A DNA stretch of 64,000 bases from Clostridium sp. GTDB lineage: Bacteria; Bacillota; Clostridia; Lachnospirales; Lachnospiraceae. Position numbers and translations under genes: made by a program. The notes under the pieces are model-generated. The model did not search any database. It was not told where the DNA came from and worked only from the letters and a program-made list of their open reading frames with translations. Numbering within the stretch: the stretch's first letter is position 1; every line of letters begins with the position of its first letter. The stretch spans positions 50,883-114,882 of the forward strand of contig JAETQD010000013.1 of assembly GCA_021770825.1 (NCBI GenBank), read 5' to 3'. Shown here piece by piece: positions 54,113 through 63,862 of this stretch.

Positions 54113-54592
54113 TTATTTTGCCTGCTGTAACTGCTGTTCCAGCTGCTCCATAAATTCGTTGATGAGGGCCGCATTGGCCGGGTCCTTCACCAGATTGGAG
54201 AGGGCCATAAAATAGATGAATTCACCAATTCCCAAGACCACAGCAATGATACCGAGAATCATTCCGGCAATGGCGGTTCCGTACATGGGCTGTTCCCTTT
54301 TGGATATCACTGCAAAAATCACAGCGCCCACACCCATGATAATGGAGAGGGGGAAGGCGAAGCAGCAGAGACTTAACAGGGCAAACAGTCCAATGATAAG
54401 GGAAGCAGTGGCAAACCCGTTTTTGGGTTTGGGCTGACGTCCGTTTCCATAGGGCGCATTCTGGTTATACTGGCCGGGATAGGGATTCGGATACTGACCG
54501 CCGCCATACGGGGCGCTTTGCCAGCCCTGTTCCGGGGATGGCTCGGGGTGATCTGTATATTCAGGTTGATTCTGATTTTCGTAATCTGCCAT
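54113..54592 (-). CDS. DUF4190-type membrane protein with a Pro/Gln/Tyr-rich N-terminus
   Basis: A 159-residue protein. Residues 1-57 are hydrophilic and rich in P, Q, Y, N and G (Q-Y-P-N-P-Y-P-G-Q-Y). Two hydrophobic helices (about 62-97 and 104-132) make a DUF4190 hairpin, and a Q/E-rich tail ends the protein. AAGGAGG precedes the ATG. Function unknown. Confidence 0.78.
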   Translation of the reverse strand: MADYENQNQPEYTDHPEPSPEQGWQSAPYGGGQYPNPYPGQYNQNAPYGNGRQPKPKNGFATASLIIGLFALLSLCCFAFPLSIIMGVGAVIFAVISKREQPMYGTAIAGMILGIIAVVLGIGEFIYFMALSNLVKDPANAALINEFMEQLEQQLQQAK

Positions 54593-54657
54593 AGCATTTC
54601 CTCCTTATAAGTCAATCCTCATTTTAGCATGAAAGAAAGGTCTTGTCCATATTTAAG

Positions 54658-54686
54658 TTGCACATCCGGGGGCTTTGAATTATAAT
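54658..54686 (+). promoter_or_regulatory. Promoter of tex
   Basis: TTGCAC (54658-54663), a 17-base spacer and TATAAT (54681-54686). Confidence 0.75.
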
Positions 54687-54743
54687 AAAGGATGAGACTT
54701 TCTGTAAATTCAGCAGATACAGAAGACGTACAAGGAGTAAGAC

Positions 54744-56885
54744 ATGGACATTATAGCAGCACTTACAAAGGAACTTTCGGTGGGCCGAAACCAGGTGGAG
54801 GCCGCCGTAAAGCTGATTGACGAAGGAAACACCATTCCGTTCATTGCCAGATACCGGAAAGAAGCCACAGGTGCCTTAAACGATGAGGTACTGCGAAATC
54901 TGGATGAACGGCTGAAATATTTAAGGGGTCTGGAAGAAAGAAAATCCCAGGTCATCGCCTCCATTGAGGAGCAGGGAAAGCTGACCCCGGAGTTAAAGAA
55001 AAAGATTGAAGAGGCGCAGACTATGGTGGCCGTGGAGGATTTATATCTTCCCTACCGCCCCAAGCGGAAAACAAGAGCCAGCGTGGCAAAGGAAAAGGGC
55101 CTGGAGCCCCTCGCAGATCTGATTGTTCTCCAGCTTATGAAAAAGCCTCTGGAAGAAGAGGCGGCCGCTTTTGTTTCCGAAGAAAAGGGCGTTTCCTCCG
55201 TAAAAGAGGCAATCGCAGGAGCCATGGATATTCTGGCGGAACGGATTTCCGAGGATGCAAAATTCCGTACCTATATCCGGAAAACCACAATGGAAGAGGG
55301 CCTGATTTCCTCCGAGGCTAAGGATGAAAACGCAGACTCCGTTTATGAAATGTACTATCATTACGAGGAGCCGGTGAAAAAATGTGCAGGACACCGGGTT
55401 CTGGCCTTAAACAGGGGAGAAAAGGAAAAAATCCTGACGGTAAAAATTACGGCTCCCGAAGATAAAATTCTAACCTATCTGGAAAAGCAGGTGATTCTTA
55501 AAGACAATCCTGTGACGGCTCCGGTGCTTAAGGCAGTGATTGCAGACAGTTACAGCCGCCTGATTGCCCCGGCCATCGAGCGGGAGGTCCGCAATGACCT
55601 GACGGAAAAAGCCGAGGACGGAGCTATCCGCGTATTCGGAAAAAATCTGGAACAGCTTCTGATGCAGCCTCCGATTTCCGGTCATGTGGTACTGGGATGG
55701 GATCCGGCGTTCCGCACAGGCTGTAAGCTGGCTGTGGTGGATGCCACCGGAAAGGTGCTGGACACGGTAGTGATCTACCCCACCGCTCCACAGAACAAGG
55801 TGGCAGAGGCCAAAAAGGTTTTAAAGAAGCTGATTGAGAAGTACCATATTTCCCTGATTTCCGTGGGAAACGGAACCGCCTCCAGGGAATCCGAGCAGAT
55901 CATAGCAGAATTTTTAAAGGAAATTCCGGACCATGTTCAGTATATTATCGTGAACGAGGCGGGGGCCTCGGTGTACTCTGCCAGCAAGCTGGCCACAGAG
56001 GAGTTTCCCCAGTTTGATGTGGGGCAGAGAAGCGCGGTTTCCATTGCCAGAAGACTTCAGGATCCCCTTGCGGAACTGGTGAAGATTGACCCCAAGTCCA
56101 TCGGTGTGGGCCAGTACCAGCATGATATGAACCAGAAGCACTTAAGTGAGGCTCTGGGAAATGTGGTGGAGGACTGCGTCAATAAGGTGGGCGTGGACTT
56201 AAATACGGCTTCCGCATCATTGCTTGAATATATTTCCGGTATTTCAAAGACCATCGCAAAAAATATTGTGTCCTACCGGGAAGAAAACGGCGCCTTTAAG
56301 AACAGAAAGCAGCTTTTGAAGGTGGCAAAGCTTGGGCCTAAGGCCTATGAACAGTGTGCCGGATTTATGCGTATCACAGGAGGAGACAATCCCCTTGACG
56401 CCACCTCCGTCCATCCGGAAAGCTACGGAGCAGCCGCAGAGATTTTGACCCGGCTTGGATTAAGCACAGAAGATATCGGGGCCGGAACCGTGGCTGGCCT
56501 GAGCCGGAAAATCCATAATCCCAAAAAACTGGCAGGAGAGCTTGGAATCGGTGAGATGACGCTTCAGGATATTGTAAAGGAGCTGGAAAAACCGGCCAGA
56601 GACCCCAGAGAGGAGATGCCGAAGCCGATTTTAAGAACCGATGTGCTGGATATGAAGGACTTGACGCCGGGAATGGTCTTAAAGGGAACGGTCCGCAATG
56701 TGATCGATTTCGGAGCTTTTGTGGATATCGGCGTGCACCAGGATGGCCTGGTACATATATCTCAGATGTCTGAAAAATTCATCCGCCATCCTCTGGAGGC
56801 AGTCAGTGTCGGCGATGTGGTGGAAGTGAAGGTGTTAAGCGTAGATGCGGCTAAAAAACGGATTTCACTTACAATGAAACAGTAA
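54744..56885 (+). CDS. tex: Tex family RNA-binding transcription accessory protein
   Basis: A 713-residue protein with the full Tex architecture: helical N-terminus, YqgF/RNase-H-like domain (G-W-D-P-A-F-R-T-G-C-K, about 318-328), helix-hairpin-helix repeats (about 490-560) and a C-terminal S1 domain (about 640-711: G-M-V-L-K-G-T-V-R-N-V-I-D-F-G-A-F-V-D-I-G). It binds nucleic acid and is linked to transcription and stress fitness. AAGGAG precedes the ATG. Confidence 0.94.
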   Translation: MDIIAALTKELSVGRNQVEAAVKLIDEGNTIPFIARYRKEATGALNDEVLRNLDERLKYLRGLEERKSQVIASIEEQGKLTPELKKKIEEAQTMVAVEDLYLPYRPKRKTRASVAKEKGLEPLADLIVLQLMKKPLEEEAAAFVSEEKGVSSVKEAIAGAMDILAERISEDAKFRTYIRKTTMEEGLISSEAKDENADSVYEMYYHYEEPVKKCAGHRVLALNRGEKEKILTVKITAPEDKILTYLEKQVILKDNPVTAPVLKAVIADSYSRLIAPAIEREVRNDLTEKAEDGAIRVFGKNLEQLLMQPPISGHVVLGWDPAFRTGCKLAVVDATGKVLDTVVIYPTAPQNKVAEAKKVLKKLIEKYHISLISVGNGTASRESEQIIAEFLKEIPDHVQYIIVNEAGASVYSASKLATEEFPQFDVGQRSAVSIARRLQDPLAELVKIDPKSIGVGQYQHDMNQKHLSEALGNVVEDCVNKVGVDLNTASASLLEYISGISKTIAKNIVSYREENGAFKNRKQLLKVAKLGPKAYEQCAGFMRITGGDNPLDATSVHPESYGAAAEILTRLGLSTEDIGAGTVAGLSRKIHNPKKLAGELGIGEMTLQDIVKELEKPARDPREEMPKPILRTDVLDMKDLTPGMVLKGTVRNVIDFGAFVDIGVHQDGLVHISQMSEKFIRHPLEAVSVGDVVEVKVLSVDAAKKRISLTMKQ

Positions 56886-56910
56886 AAATAATAGAATGGA
56901 GGAACGAAAC

Positions 56911-58089
56911 ATGAAGTACAATTTCGACGAAGTAGTTGACAGAAGAGGAACATCCGCCACAAAGGTGGAGAGAATGCCTGCGGGGTCTGCAGAGGATGCA
57001 CTGGCTCTCTGGGTTGCAGACATGGACTTTCCCTGTGCAGAGCCCATTTTAAAGGCACTCCACGAAAGAATTGACAGAAAGATTTTTGGATATACCCTTT
57101 ATGACACCGATGAGTGCCTGAGTGCTGTGACGGACTGGTTCAAAAAACGCTATGGGTGGGAAGAGAAGAAGGAAAATTTATTTTTCTCCCCGGGTATCGT
57201 ATCTGCCTATGCGGTTCTTCTGAACATTTTAACAGAAGAAGGCGACGGAGTTGTGGTTCAGCGTCCCATCTATTACCCCTTCATGATGAAGGCAAAAAGC
57301 AACAACCGCGTGATCGTGGACAATCCTTTGATCTATGAAAACGGAAACTATAAGATGGATTACGAAGATCTGGATGCTAAGATGGCAGATCCGAAAAATA
57401 AAGTGCTGGTATTCTGCAGCCCCCACAACCCCACCGGCCGCGTGTGGACCGAAGAAGAAATCAGAACCGTAGTGGACATCTGTAAAAAATACGATAAATG
57501 GATTATCTGCGATGAGATTCACTGTGACCTCCTGCGGAATGGCGTTGTGTTCCATCCGATGATCAAGGTGGCTCCGGACTATGCAGACAGAATTGCAGTC
57601 TGCACGGCTCCCAGTAAGACCTTCAACCTGGCAGGTATGAAGACCTCCAATATTGTAATCCACAATGAAGAATTAAAGAAAAAATGGAATGATTTTATCG
57701 GCAGCAAGTTATCCATGAACGGTGCCGGTACCCTGGGCCTTACAGCCATGGTGGCTGCTTACAGAGAAGGTGAAGAGTGGCTGGAGCAGGTAAAGGAATA
57801 CCTGGACGGCAATTTCGCCTACATTGACAGCTTCTTAAAAGAACATCTTCCCAAGGCACATCTGGTTCCGGCAGAAGGTACCTACCTGGCCTGGATTGAT
57901 TTTAATGCCTATGTAAACGGGGATGAGAAAAAACTGGAAGAGCTGATGCAGAAGAAGGCAAAGGTGGCTCTGGATGAAGGCTACATCTTCGGCGATGCAG
58001 GAAAAGGATTTGAACGTATTAACGTGGCATCTCCGAGAAGCGTCATTGCAGAGTGCATGGAGCGTATTTTAAAGGCCTTTGAGGAATAA
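56911..58089 (+). CDS. PatB/MalY-type PLP-dependent C-S lyase or aminotransferase
   Basis: A 392-residue fold-type I PLP enzyme. The N-terminal N-F-D-E-V-V-D-R-R-G-T and W-V-A-D-M-D-F are typical of PatB/MalY cystathionine beta-lyases; S-P-H-N-P-T-G-R-V-W and Schiff-base Lys K236 (A-P-S-K-T-F-N-L-A-G) are intact. ATG 56911 follows GGAGGA; the in-frame start at 56896 lies before that site. It probably releases thiols from cysteine conjugates or cystathionine. Confidence 0.9.
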   Translation: MKYNFDEVVDRRGTSATKVERMPAGSAEDALALWVADMDFPCAEPILKALHERIDRKIFGYTLYDTDECLSAVTDWFKKRYGWEEKKENLFFSPGIVSAYAVLLNILTEEGDGVVVQRPIYYPFMMKAKSNNRVIVDNPLIYENGNYKMDYEDLDAKMADPKNKVLVFCSPHNPTGRVWTEEEIRTVVDICKKYDKWIICDEIHCDLLRNGVVFHPMIKVAPDYADRIAVCTAPSKTFNLAGMKTSNIVIHNEELKKKWNDFIGSKLSMNGAGTLGLTAMVAAYREGEEWLEQVKEYLDGNFAYIDSFLKEHLPKAHLVPAEGTYLAWIDFNAYVNGDEKKLEELMQKKAKVALDEGYIFGDAGKGFERINVASPRSVIAECMERILKAFEE

Positions 58090-58097
58090 GAAAAAGT

Positions 58098-58598
58098 ATG
58101 AAAATCTGTGTGAATATGACGGCCAGGGATTTGTTTGACTTTTCCATGTACAACTCATACAGCGGACTCACAGGGATTATTAACGTCGTCTTCACTGTGG
58201 GCGCCCTGGCGGTTCTTTTTGTGACCTGGAACTGGCCCACCGTAACCGGGTTCCAGAGAATCCTGCTGGTATTCTGTGCTCTGATTTTCTCTGTGGTGCA
58301 GCCGCTTCTTCTGATGAAGAAATCGAAGAAGCAGGCCGCATCGGCAGGCTTTTCTGCCCCCATCACCCTGACTCTGTCAGATAAAACGTTTACGGTGGAG
58401 CAGGGAGGGGCCACAGGTGATCTGGAGTGGAAACAGGTCTGGAAGGTGATCTGTATAAGAAATCTGTACATCATCAAAGTGGGCCCCACCCGCGCCTACC
58501 TGATTCCCAAGCGCGCCGTAGAGGGCAGGGAAAAGGAGCTGGAGAGCATCTTAAAACGGAATCTTCCGGCTGGTAAAACGAAAGGACTGAAAGCATGA
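58098..58598 (+). CDS. YcxB-like membrane protein
   Basis: A 166-residue protein with two hydrophobic helices (about 27-44 and 54-72) and a C-terminal beta-rich YcxB-like region (about 88-155: L-S-D-K-T-F-T-V-E ... W-K-Q-V-W-K-V ... A-Y-L-I-P-K-R-A). Function unknown. No strong ribosome site. It overlaps tsaE by 4 bases, so it leads the tsa operon here. Confidence 0.72.
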   Translation: MKICVNMTARDLFDFSMYNSYSGLTGIINVVFTVGALAVLFVTWNWPTVTGFQRILLVFCALIFSVVQPLLLMKKSKKQAASAGFSAPITLTLSDKTFTVEQGGATGDLEWKQVWKVICIRNLYIIKVGPTRAYLIPKRAVEGREKELESILKRNLPAGKTKGLKA

Positions 58599-59020
58599 TA
58601 AAAATAAGTCTTGGCCCGGAAGATACCTATGCCCTGGGGAAGAGCCTGGGCGAGATGGCAAAGCCCGGGGATGTATTTTGCTTAAACGGCGATCTGGGCG
58701 TGGGAAAGACCGTGTTCACAAAAGGCTTTGCCGCCGGGCTGGGAATCACAGAGCCGGTGAACAGTCCCACGTTTACCATTGTCCAGCAGTATGACGACGG
58801 AAGACTGCCCTTATACCATTTCGATGTATACAGAATCGGCGATGTGACCGAGATGGATGAGGTGGGATATGAGGACTGCTTTTACGGGGACGGGGTCACT
58901 CTGATTGAGTGGTCCAACCTCATTGAGGAGATTCTTCCGCCCCATGTGACGGCAGTAACCATCGAAAAGGACCTGGAAAAAGGTTTTGATTACAGAAAAA
59001 TTACGGTTGAGGAGACATAA
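58595..59020 (+). CDS. tsaE: tRNA t6A biosynthesis ATPase TsaE
   Basis: A 141-residue P-loop ATPase, N-G-D-L-G-V-G-K-T (31-39), of the threonylcarbamoyl-adenosine (t6A37) pathway, which activates the TsaB-TsaD complex. The N-S-P-T-F-T switch and Y-H-F-D-V-Y-R motifs are present. It starts in the YcxB-like stop and abuts tsaB. Confidence 0.95.
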   Translation: MIKISLGPEDTYALGKSLGEMAKPGDVFCLNGDLGVGKTVFTKGFAAGLGITEPVNSPTFTIVQQYDDGRLPLYHFDVYRIGDVTEMDEVGYEDCFYGDGVTLIEWSNLIEEILPPHVTAVTIEKDLEKGFDYRKITVEET

Positions 59021-59749
59021 ATGCGTATTTTAGGGATTGAGAGCTCGTCCCTGGTGGCCTCTGTGGCCATTGTGGAGGACGGAGCCACCATGGCCGAATA
59101 TACGGCAAACTTTAAAAAGACCCATTCCCAGACACTGCTTCCCATGATTGATTCCATGGTGGAGCTTCTTGGAATTGAGCTTTCCACCATCGACGCCATT
59201 GCTGTGTCAGGGGGGCCCGGCTCCTTTACGGGTCTTCGGATTGGCTCTGCCACAGCCAAGGGACTGGGACTGGCTTTAAATAAACCGCTGATTCATGTAC
59301 CCACCCTGGATGCCACAGCCTATAATCTTTATGGTGCAGGGGCTCTCATCTGTCCCATCATGGATGCCAGGAGAAATCAGGTGTATACGGGAATCTACCG
59401 GTTTGAAAAGGAATTCGAGATTGTACATGGACAGGACGTTATGGACATGGGTGATCTGATTCACATGTTAGACGGATTGGGAGAGCCTGTGATTTTCCTG
59501 GGAGATGGTGTGCCTGTATACAAAAAGCAGATTGAAGAAACCATGTCAGTTCCTTTCCGTTTTGCCCCGGCCCATACAAACCGCCAGAGGGCAGCCGCTG
59601 TGGCAGCCTTGGGAACGGTTTACTTTGAAGCAGGCAAAGTGGAGACGGCAGCCGAGCACGGCCCCGACTATTTGAGAAAATCCCAGGCGGAGCGGGAGAG
59701 AGAAGAGCGGGAACAGGCCGCGGCGAAAAAAGAAGGTGCGGAATGCTAG
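59021..59749 (+). CDS. tsaB: tRNA t6A biosynthesis protein TsaB
   Basis: A 242-residue ASKHA-fold partner of TsaD. I-E-S-S-S at the N-terminus, and S-G-G-P-G-S-F-T-G-L-R-I-G is the family hallmark. The C-terminus is highly charged. It begins right after the tsaE stop (TAA then ATG) with GAGGAG upstream and overlaps rimI by 7 bases. Confidence 0.95.
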   Translation: MRILGIESSSLVASVAIVEDGATMAEYTANFKKTHSQTLLPMIDSMVELLGIELSTIDAIAVSGGPGSFTGLRIGSATAKGLGLALNKPLIHVPTLDATAYNLYGAGALICPIMDARRNQVYTGIYRFEKEFEIVHGQDVMDMGDLIHMLDGLGEPVIFLGDGVPVYKKQIEETMSVPFRFAPAHTNRQRAAAVAALGTVYFEAGKVETAAEHGPDYLRKSQAEREREEREQAAAKKEGAEC

Positions 59750-60201
59750 TGTTAAGACCCATGTCAGCAGATGATGTGGCGGCAGTGGCCGCAGTGGAAA
59801 AGGAATGTTTTTCGGATGCATGGTCAGAGGGGCTTTTGCAGGATATGTTAAAAAGCCCTTATGATGAGGCCTGGGTCCTGGTGCGCCAGGACGGCATCCT
59901 CTGCGGTTATCTCAACGTCCGCTTCCTCTCCGGCGAGGGGGAGCTGATGCGGATTGCGGTGAAAAAAGAGTTCCGCGGCCATGGTTTATCACGGAAACTG
60001 ATGGACCAGATGGTAAAATCTGCAAAAGAAAAGGAAGCCTTTGACCTTACCCTGGAGGTAAGAGCCGGCAACGAAGCGGCCATAAACCTTTATAAATCAT
60101 ACGGTTTTAAGAAAGAGGCCGTAAGACGCGGATATTATCACAATCCCACGGAGGACGCCTTCATCATGTGGCGGCGCGGACTTCTAGGAATTACCACTTA
60201 A
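59743..60201 (+). CDS. rimI: Ribosomal protein S18 alanine N-acetyltransferase
   Basis: A 152-residue GNAT acetyltransferase with acetyl-CoA loop R-G-H-G-L-S (about 83-88) and the C-terminal N-L-Y-K-S-Y-G-F-K motif. The start lies inside tsaB. The conserved tsaE-tsaB-rimI order supports RimI over other GNATs. Confidence 0.9.
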   Translation: MLVLRPMSADDVAAVAAVEKECFSDAWSEGLLQDMLKSPYDEAWVLVRQDGILCGYLNVRFLSGEGELMRIAVKKEFRGHGLSRKLMDQMVKSAKEKEAFDLTLEVRAGNEAAINLYKSYGFKKEAVRRGYYHNPTEDAFIMWRRGLLGITT

Positions 60202-60297
60202 ATCCGGCATTTTTTCAGCTATAATGTAGGGGTATCCGGGACCGATGGAGGGAATCCGGACAGTATACAATACAGGAAGCGGAAAGGTGAGGATTAC

Positions 60298-60540
60298 ATG
60301 AGAAAGTACGGAAAAAACGGACAGTTGGAAACGGTATTCTGCAATCTGTGCGGCAAAAAAATTGCGGTAAAAGAGGGAATTGTACGTGAAGGGGCTGCCA
60401 TGTTCGATCGTGCATGGGACTACTTTTCGGAAAAGGATGGGGAAGTTCATCATTTTGACCTTTGCGAGGCATGTTACGATGAGCTTGTGAGCCAGTTCAG
60501 ACTCCCGGTGGATGTGGAAGAGCAGACAGAGCTTCTCTGA
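60298..60540 (+). CDS. Small zinc-ribbon-like protein of unknown function
   Basis: An 80-residue protein with C-N-L-C-G (about 15-19) and C-E-A-C (about 59-62), a plausible four-Cys zinc site. AAAGGTGAGG precedes the ATG and a TATAAT box lies about 75 bases upstream. It sits between rimI and rnz. The family is unknown to me. Confidence 0.68.
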   Translation: MRKYGKNGQLETVFCNLCGKKIAVKEGIVREGAAMFDRAWDYFSEKDGEVHHFDLCEACYDELVSQFRLPVDVEEQTELL

Positions 60541-60565
60541 CCGCAGCAAAATAAGAAAAACAAAT

Positions 60566-60610
60566 GAGAGGGTACGGCAGAAATTCATGATTTTTGCAGT
60601 ACCCTCTCTT
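60566..60610 (+). terminator. Hairpin after the zinc-ribbon gene
   Basis: GAGAGGGTAC pairs with GTACCCTCTC across a long A/T-rich loop; the T run is short, so termination may be partial. Confidence 0.55.
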
Positions 60611-60638
60611 GCCTTTCACGGATACTTTATGTTATGAT
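60609..60638 (+). promoter_or_regulatory. Promoter of the rnz-tsaD-ispD unit
   Basis: TTGCCT (60609-60614), an 18-base spacer and TATGAT (60633-60638), about 58 bases before rnz. Confidence 0.55.
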
Positions 60639-60695
60639 GCTGTTTGTTACAGACCGAAGGCGGTTTGATATGATTCAGGAAATGAGGAAAGAGGA

Positions 60696-61607
60696 ATGTT
60701 AGATATCTGTTTACTGGGGACGGGAGGCATGCAGCCTCTCCCTTACCGCTGGCTTACGGCCATGATGGCGCGGTGTGACGGAAGCAACCTGCTGATCGAC
60801 TGCGGGGAAGGAACCCAGATTGCATTAAAAGAAAAGGGATGGAGTCCCAAGCCGGTGGACGTGATCTGTTTTACCCACTACCATGCAGACCACATCAGCG
60901 GACTTCCGGGGTTTCTTTTGACCATGGGAAATGCAGAGCGGACCGAGCCGGTGCTGCTTGCAGGTCCTAAAGGACTGGAGCGTGTGGTTGGAGCGCTCCG
61001 TACCATTGCACCGGAGCTGCCCTTTTCCCTTCTCTTCCACGAGTTTTCCGAGCCCAGGGAGCAGTTGAAGGCCGGTCCCTATGTAATTGATGCGTTCCGT
61101 GTGAACCACAATGTGCCCTGCTATGGGTACAGAATTTCCATTCCGAGAAATGGAAGATTTGACGTGGAACGGGCCAAAGCCCAGGAAATTCCCCAGCGGT
61201 TCTGGAGCCGCTTACAGAAAGGGGAAGTCATTGAATTTGAAGGACGCACTCTGACCCCGGACATGGTGCTGGGGGAAAAGCGGCGCGGTCTTTCCGTCAC
61301 CTATTCCACAGATACCAGGCCGGTTCCGGTGATTGCCGAATTCGCAAAGGACAACGATCTTTTCATCTGTGAGGGCATGTACGGCGAAAAGGATAAGGCG
61401 GCAAAAGCCAGAGAATATAAGCACATGACATTCCAGGAGGCAGCAAAGTTAGGAAAAGAGGCAAATCCCAGGGAAATGTGGCTGACCCATTACAGCCCGT
61501 CCTTAATGCGGCCGGAGGAATATTTAAACGAGATCAGGGAGATTTTCCCGAAAATAAAAACAGCCCGGGACGGCTGGTCCATGGAGCTGGGCTTTGATGA
61601 AGATTAA
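60696..61607 (+). CDS. rnz: Ribonuclease Z
   Basis: A 303-residue metallo-beta-lactamase-fold nuclease that trims tRNA 3' ends. The zinc motif H61-Y-H63-A-D65-H66 is intact, followed by downstream metal ligands (V-N-H-N and the C-terminal L-T-H-Y). The length fits the bacterial short form. AAAGAGGA precedes the ATG closely. Confidence 0.9.
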   Translation: MLDICLLGTGGMQPLPYRWLTAMMARCDGSNLLIDCGEGTQIALKEKGWSPKPVDVICFTHYHADHISGLPGFLLTMGNAERTEPVLLAGPKGLERVVGALRTIAPELPFSLLFHEFSEPREQLKAGPYVIDAFRVNHNVPCYGYRISIPRNGRFDVERAKAQEIPQRFWSRLQKGEVIEFEGRTLTPDMVLGEKRRGLSVTYSTDTRPVPVIAEFAKDNDLFICEGMYGEKDKAAKAREYKHMTFQEAAKLGKEANPREMWLTHYSPSLMRPEEYLNEIREIFPKIKTARDGWSMELGFDED

Positions 61608-61630
61608 CAGCAAAAAAGAGGCGTTTGAAC

Positions 61631-62668
61631 ATGAAGATACACAAGACAGAAGAAGATGTATATATTCTTGCCATCGAAAGCTCCTGTGATGAGACGGCAG
61701 CAGCAGTAGTGAAGAACGGAAGGGAAGTATTATCCAATGTGATTTCTTCCCAGATTGCCCTCCATACCCTTTATGGCGGCGTGGTGCCGGAGATTGCATC
61801 CAGAAAGCACATAGAAAAAATCAACCAGGTGGTCCAGGCGGCCCTTGATGAGGCCCATATGACTCTGGAAGAAATGACGGCCATCGCCGTGACCTATGGT
61901 CCGGGTCTGGTGGGCGCATTATTGGTGGGAGTGGCGGAAGCCAAGGCCATTGCCTATGCGGCAAAAAAGCCGCTGGTGGGAGTCCATCATATCGAGGGAC
62001 ACGTTTCAGCCAATTTCATTGAACACCCGGATTTGGAACCGCCTTTTGTCTGCCTGATCGTATCCGGCGGCCACACCCATCTGGTGATCGTGAAGGATTA
62101 TGGCGAATTCGAGATCATCGGGCGGACCATGGACGATGCGGCCGGAGAGGCCTTCGATAAGGTGGCCCGCGCCGTAGGCCTTGGATACCCCGGCGGTCCC
62201 AAAGTGGATAAGGCGGCCAGGGAAGGAAATCCCCACGCCATGGAGTTCCCGCGGGCAAAGGTGGGCGGCTCTGCCTATGATTTCAGCTTCAGCGGTATGA
62301 AATCCGCAGTTCTCAACTACATTAACCAGGCAGAAATGAAAGGAGAGACCATCTGTGTACCAGATCTGGCGGCATCCTTCCAGAATGCAGTGGTGGATGT
62401 TTTAGTATCCCGGGCAGTGGCAGCGGCTAAGGAGTATGGATACGAAAAGCTGGCCATTGCAGGCGGTGTGGCCTCCAACTCAGCTCTCCGCGCCGGAATG
62501 AAAGAGGCCTGCGAGAAAGCCGGAATCAAATTTTACTACCCATCCCCCATTTTCTGCACGGACAATGCAGCCATGATCGGGGCAGCGGCCTATTATGAAT
62601 ATATCAATGGAGCCCGCGCCGGATGGGATCTGAATGCAGTTCCGAATTTAAAGCTGGGAGAGCGGTAA
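61631..62668 (+). CDS. tsaD: tRNA N6-threonylcarbamoyladenosine synthase TsaD
   Basis: A 345-residue catalytic subunit of the t6A complex. I-E-S-S-C-D-E-T at the N-terminus and the metal motif H120-I-E-G-H124 are intact; G-G-V-A-S-N is at the C-terminal end. ATG 61631 is preferred to an in-frame TTG two codons earlier. It is separated from tsaEB-rimI by the zinc-ribbon and rnz genes. ispD follows after one base. Confidence 0.95.
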   Translation: MKIHKTEEDVYILAIESSCDETAAAVVKNGREVLSNVISSQIALHTLYGGVVPEIASRKHIEKINQVVQAALDEAHMTLEEMTAIAVTYGPGLVGALLVGVAEAKAIAYAAKKPLVGVHHIEGHVSANFIEHPDLEPPFVCLIVSGGHTHLVIVKDYGEFEIIGRTMDDAAGEAFDKVARAVGLGYPGGPKVDKAAREGNPHAMEFPRAKVGGSAYDFSFSGMKSAVLNYINQAEMKGETICVPDLAASFQNAVVDVLVSRAVAAAKEYGYEKLAIAGGVASNSALRAGMKEACEKAGIKFYYPSPIFCTDNAAMIGAAAYYEYINGARAGWDLNAVPNLKLGER

Positions 62669-62669
62669 G

Positions 62670-63392
62670 ATGGAAGAAGGAAAGATAAAAACAGCCGCGG
62701 TGGTGCTGGCTGCAGGGCAGGGAAAACGGATGCACGCCGCGGTGGCCAAACAGTTTCTTCTTTTAAATGGAAAGCCGTTGCTTTATTATGCACTGAAGGC
62801 TTTCGAGGAAAGCCCGGTGGAGGCAGTGGTTCTGGTGACCGGAGAAGGGGAAATTGCCTATTGCCAGGAAAAAATCGTAGATTTATACGGCTTTTCCAAA
62901 GTCATAAAGGTGGTGCCGGGAGGAAAAGAACGGTATCATTCTGTCCATGAAGGCCTTATGGCCCTTTCAGAAATATTAAGCCGGGACGGAGTGGCCCTGA
63001 TACATGACGGAGCAAGACCACTGGTAACCCAGGAGATCATCAGGCGCACCATGGAGGCGGCCAGGGAATATGGAGCCTGTGTGGCAGCCATGCCTGTGAA
63101 GGATACCATAAAGGTGGCTGACGGAAACGGATTTGCCGCCCATACCCTGGACAGGAGTACCCTGTGGCAGATTCAGACCCCCCAGGTATTTCATTACGGA
63201 CTGGTTTCTGATGCATATGAAAAGCTTTTGTCAGATGAGAGTTACCAAAAAGGGATTACGGACGATGCCATGGTGGTGGAGACTTTGGCTTTCAGACAGG
63301 TTAAGCTGGTGGAAGGAAGCTATGAAAATATCAAGGTTACTACACCGGAGGACATGGAGATCGCTGCGTGCTTTTTAAGACGCCAGACATGA
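62670..63392 (+). CDS. ispD: 2-C-methyl-D-erythritol 4-phosphate cytidylyltransferase
   Basis: A 240-residue enzyme of the MEP isoprenoid pathway. V-L-A-A-G-Q-G-K-R-M at the N-terminus, the I-H-D-G-A-R-P motif and W-Q-I-Q-T-P-Q-V-F are diagnostic. It starts one base after tsaD; GGGAG sits in the tsaD end. No clear terminator follows before the tRNA promoter. Confidence 0.95.
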   Translation: MEEGKIKTAAVVLAAGQGKRMHAAVAKQFLLLNGKPLLYYALKAFEESPVEAVVLVTGEGEIAYCQEKIVDLYGFSKVIKVVPGGKERYHSVHEGLMALSEILSRDGVALIHDGARPLVTQEIIRRTMEAAREYGACVAAMPVKDTIKVADGNGFAAHTLDRSTLWQIQTPQVFHYGLVSDAYEKLLSDESYQKGITDDAMVVETLAFRQVKLVEGSYENIKVTTPEDMEIAACFLRRQT

Positions 63393-63448
63393 CCGGATGG
63401 TTGAATTGTTGGTAAAGATAAAAAAGTCAAAAAAATGGGAAAAAGTGC

Positions 63449-63477
63449 TTGACAAAATTGGATTCATCGGATAGAAT
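63449..63477 (+). promoter_or_regulatory. Promoter of the tRNA-Ser genes
   Basis: TTGACA (63449-63454), a 17-base spacer and TAGAAT (63472-63477), 27 bases before the first tRNA. Confidence 0.8.
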
Positions 63478-63504
63478 GAATGAGCACGTTTGAGAGAGCG
63501 CTTT

Positions 63505-63590
63505 GGAGAGATATCGAAGTGGTCATAACGAGGCGGTCTTGAAAACCGTTTGTCCGCAAGGGCGCGTGGGTTCGAATCCCACTCTCTCCG
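63505..63590 (+). tRNA. tRNA-Ser (anticodon TGA)
   Basis: 86 bases. Acceptor stem GGAGAGA/TCTCTCC with discriminator G. The anticodon loop CTTGAAA (63538-63544) gives TGA. The long variable arm and GTTCGAATC T loop are typical of a class II serine tRNA. CCA is not encoded. Confidence 0.96.
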
Positions 63591-63688
63591 CTACTGTACC
63601 TGTGAATGCGGAGTTTGAGTAAAAGGACAAGTTCCTGGTGCAGAAATTGAATAAGTTGGATTCCGAAAGGAATGTGATTTAACCACAA

Positions 63689-63777
63689 GCAGAAGTACCC
63701 AAGTGGTTGAAGGGGCTCCCCTGGAAAGGGAGTAGGTCGTTAGTAGCGGCGCGAGGGTTCAAATCCCTCCTTCTGCG
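63689..63777 (+). tRNA. tRNA-Ser (anticodon GGA)
   Basis: 89 bases. Acceptor stem GCAGAAG/CTTCTGC with discriminator G. The anticodon loop CTGGAAA (63721-63727) gives GGA. The long variable arm marks a class II tRNA. It lies 98 bases after tRNA-Ser(TGA), probably on the same transcript. Confidence 0.95.
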
Positions 63778-63833
63778 TTTCATCTGATGTCGAAAAGCTT
63801 AAAAAACGAATCGAAAAAAGATGAAAAAAGTTG

Positions 63834-63862
63834 TTGACAAGCCAGAAAAGATATGATAATAT
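63834..63862 (+). promoter_or_regulatory. rRNA operon promoter
   Basis: TTGACA (63834-63839), a 17-base spacer and TAATAT (63857-63862), directly upstream of a typical rRNA leader. Confidence 0.75.
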
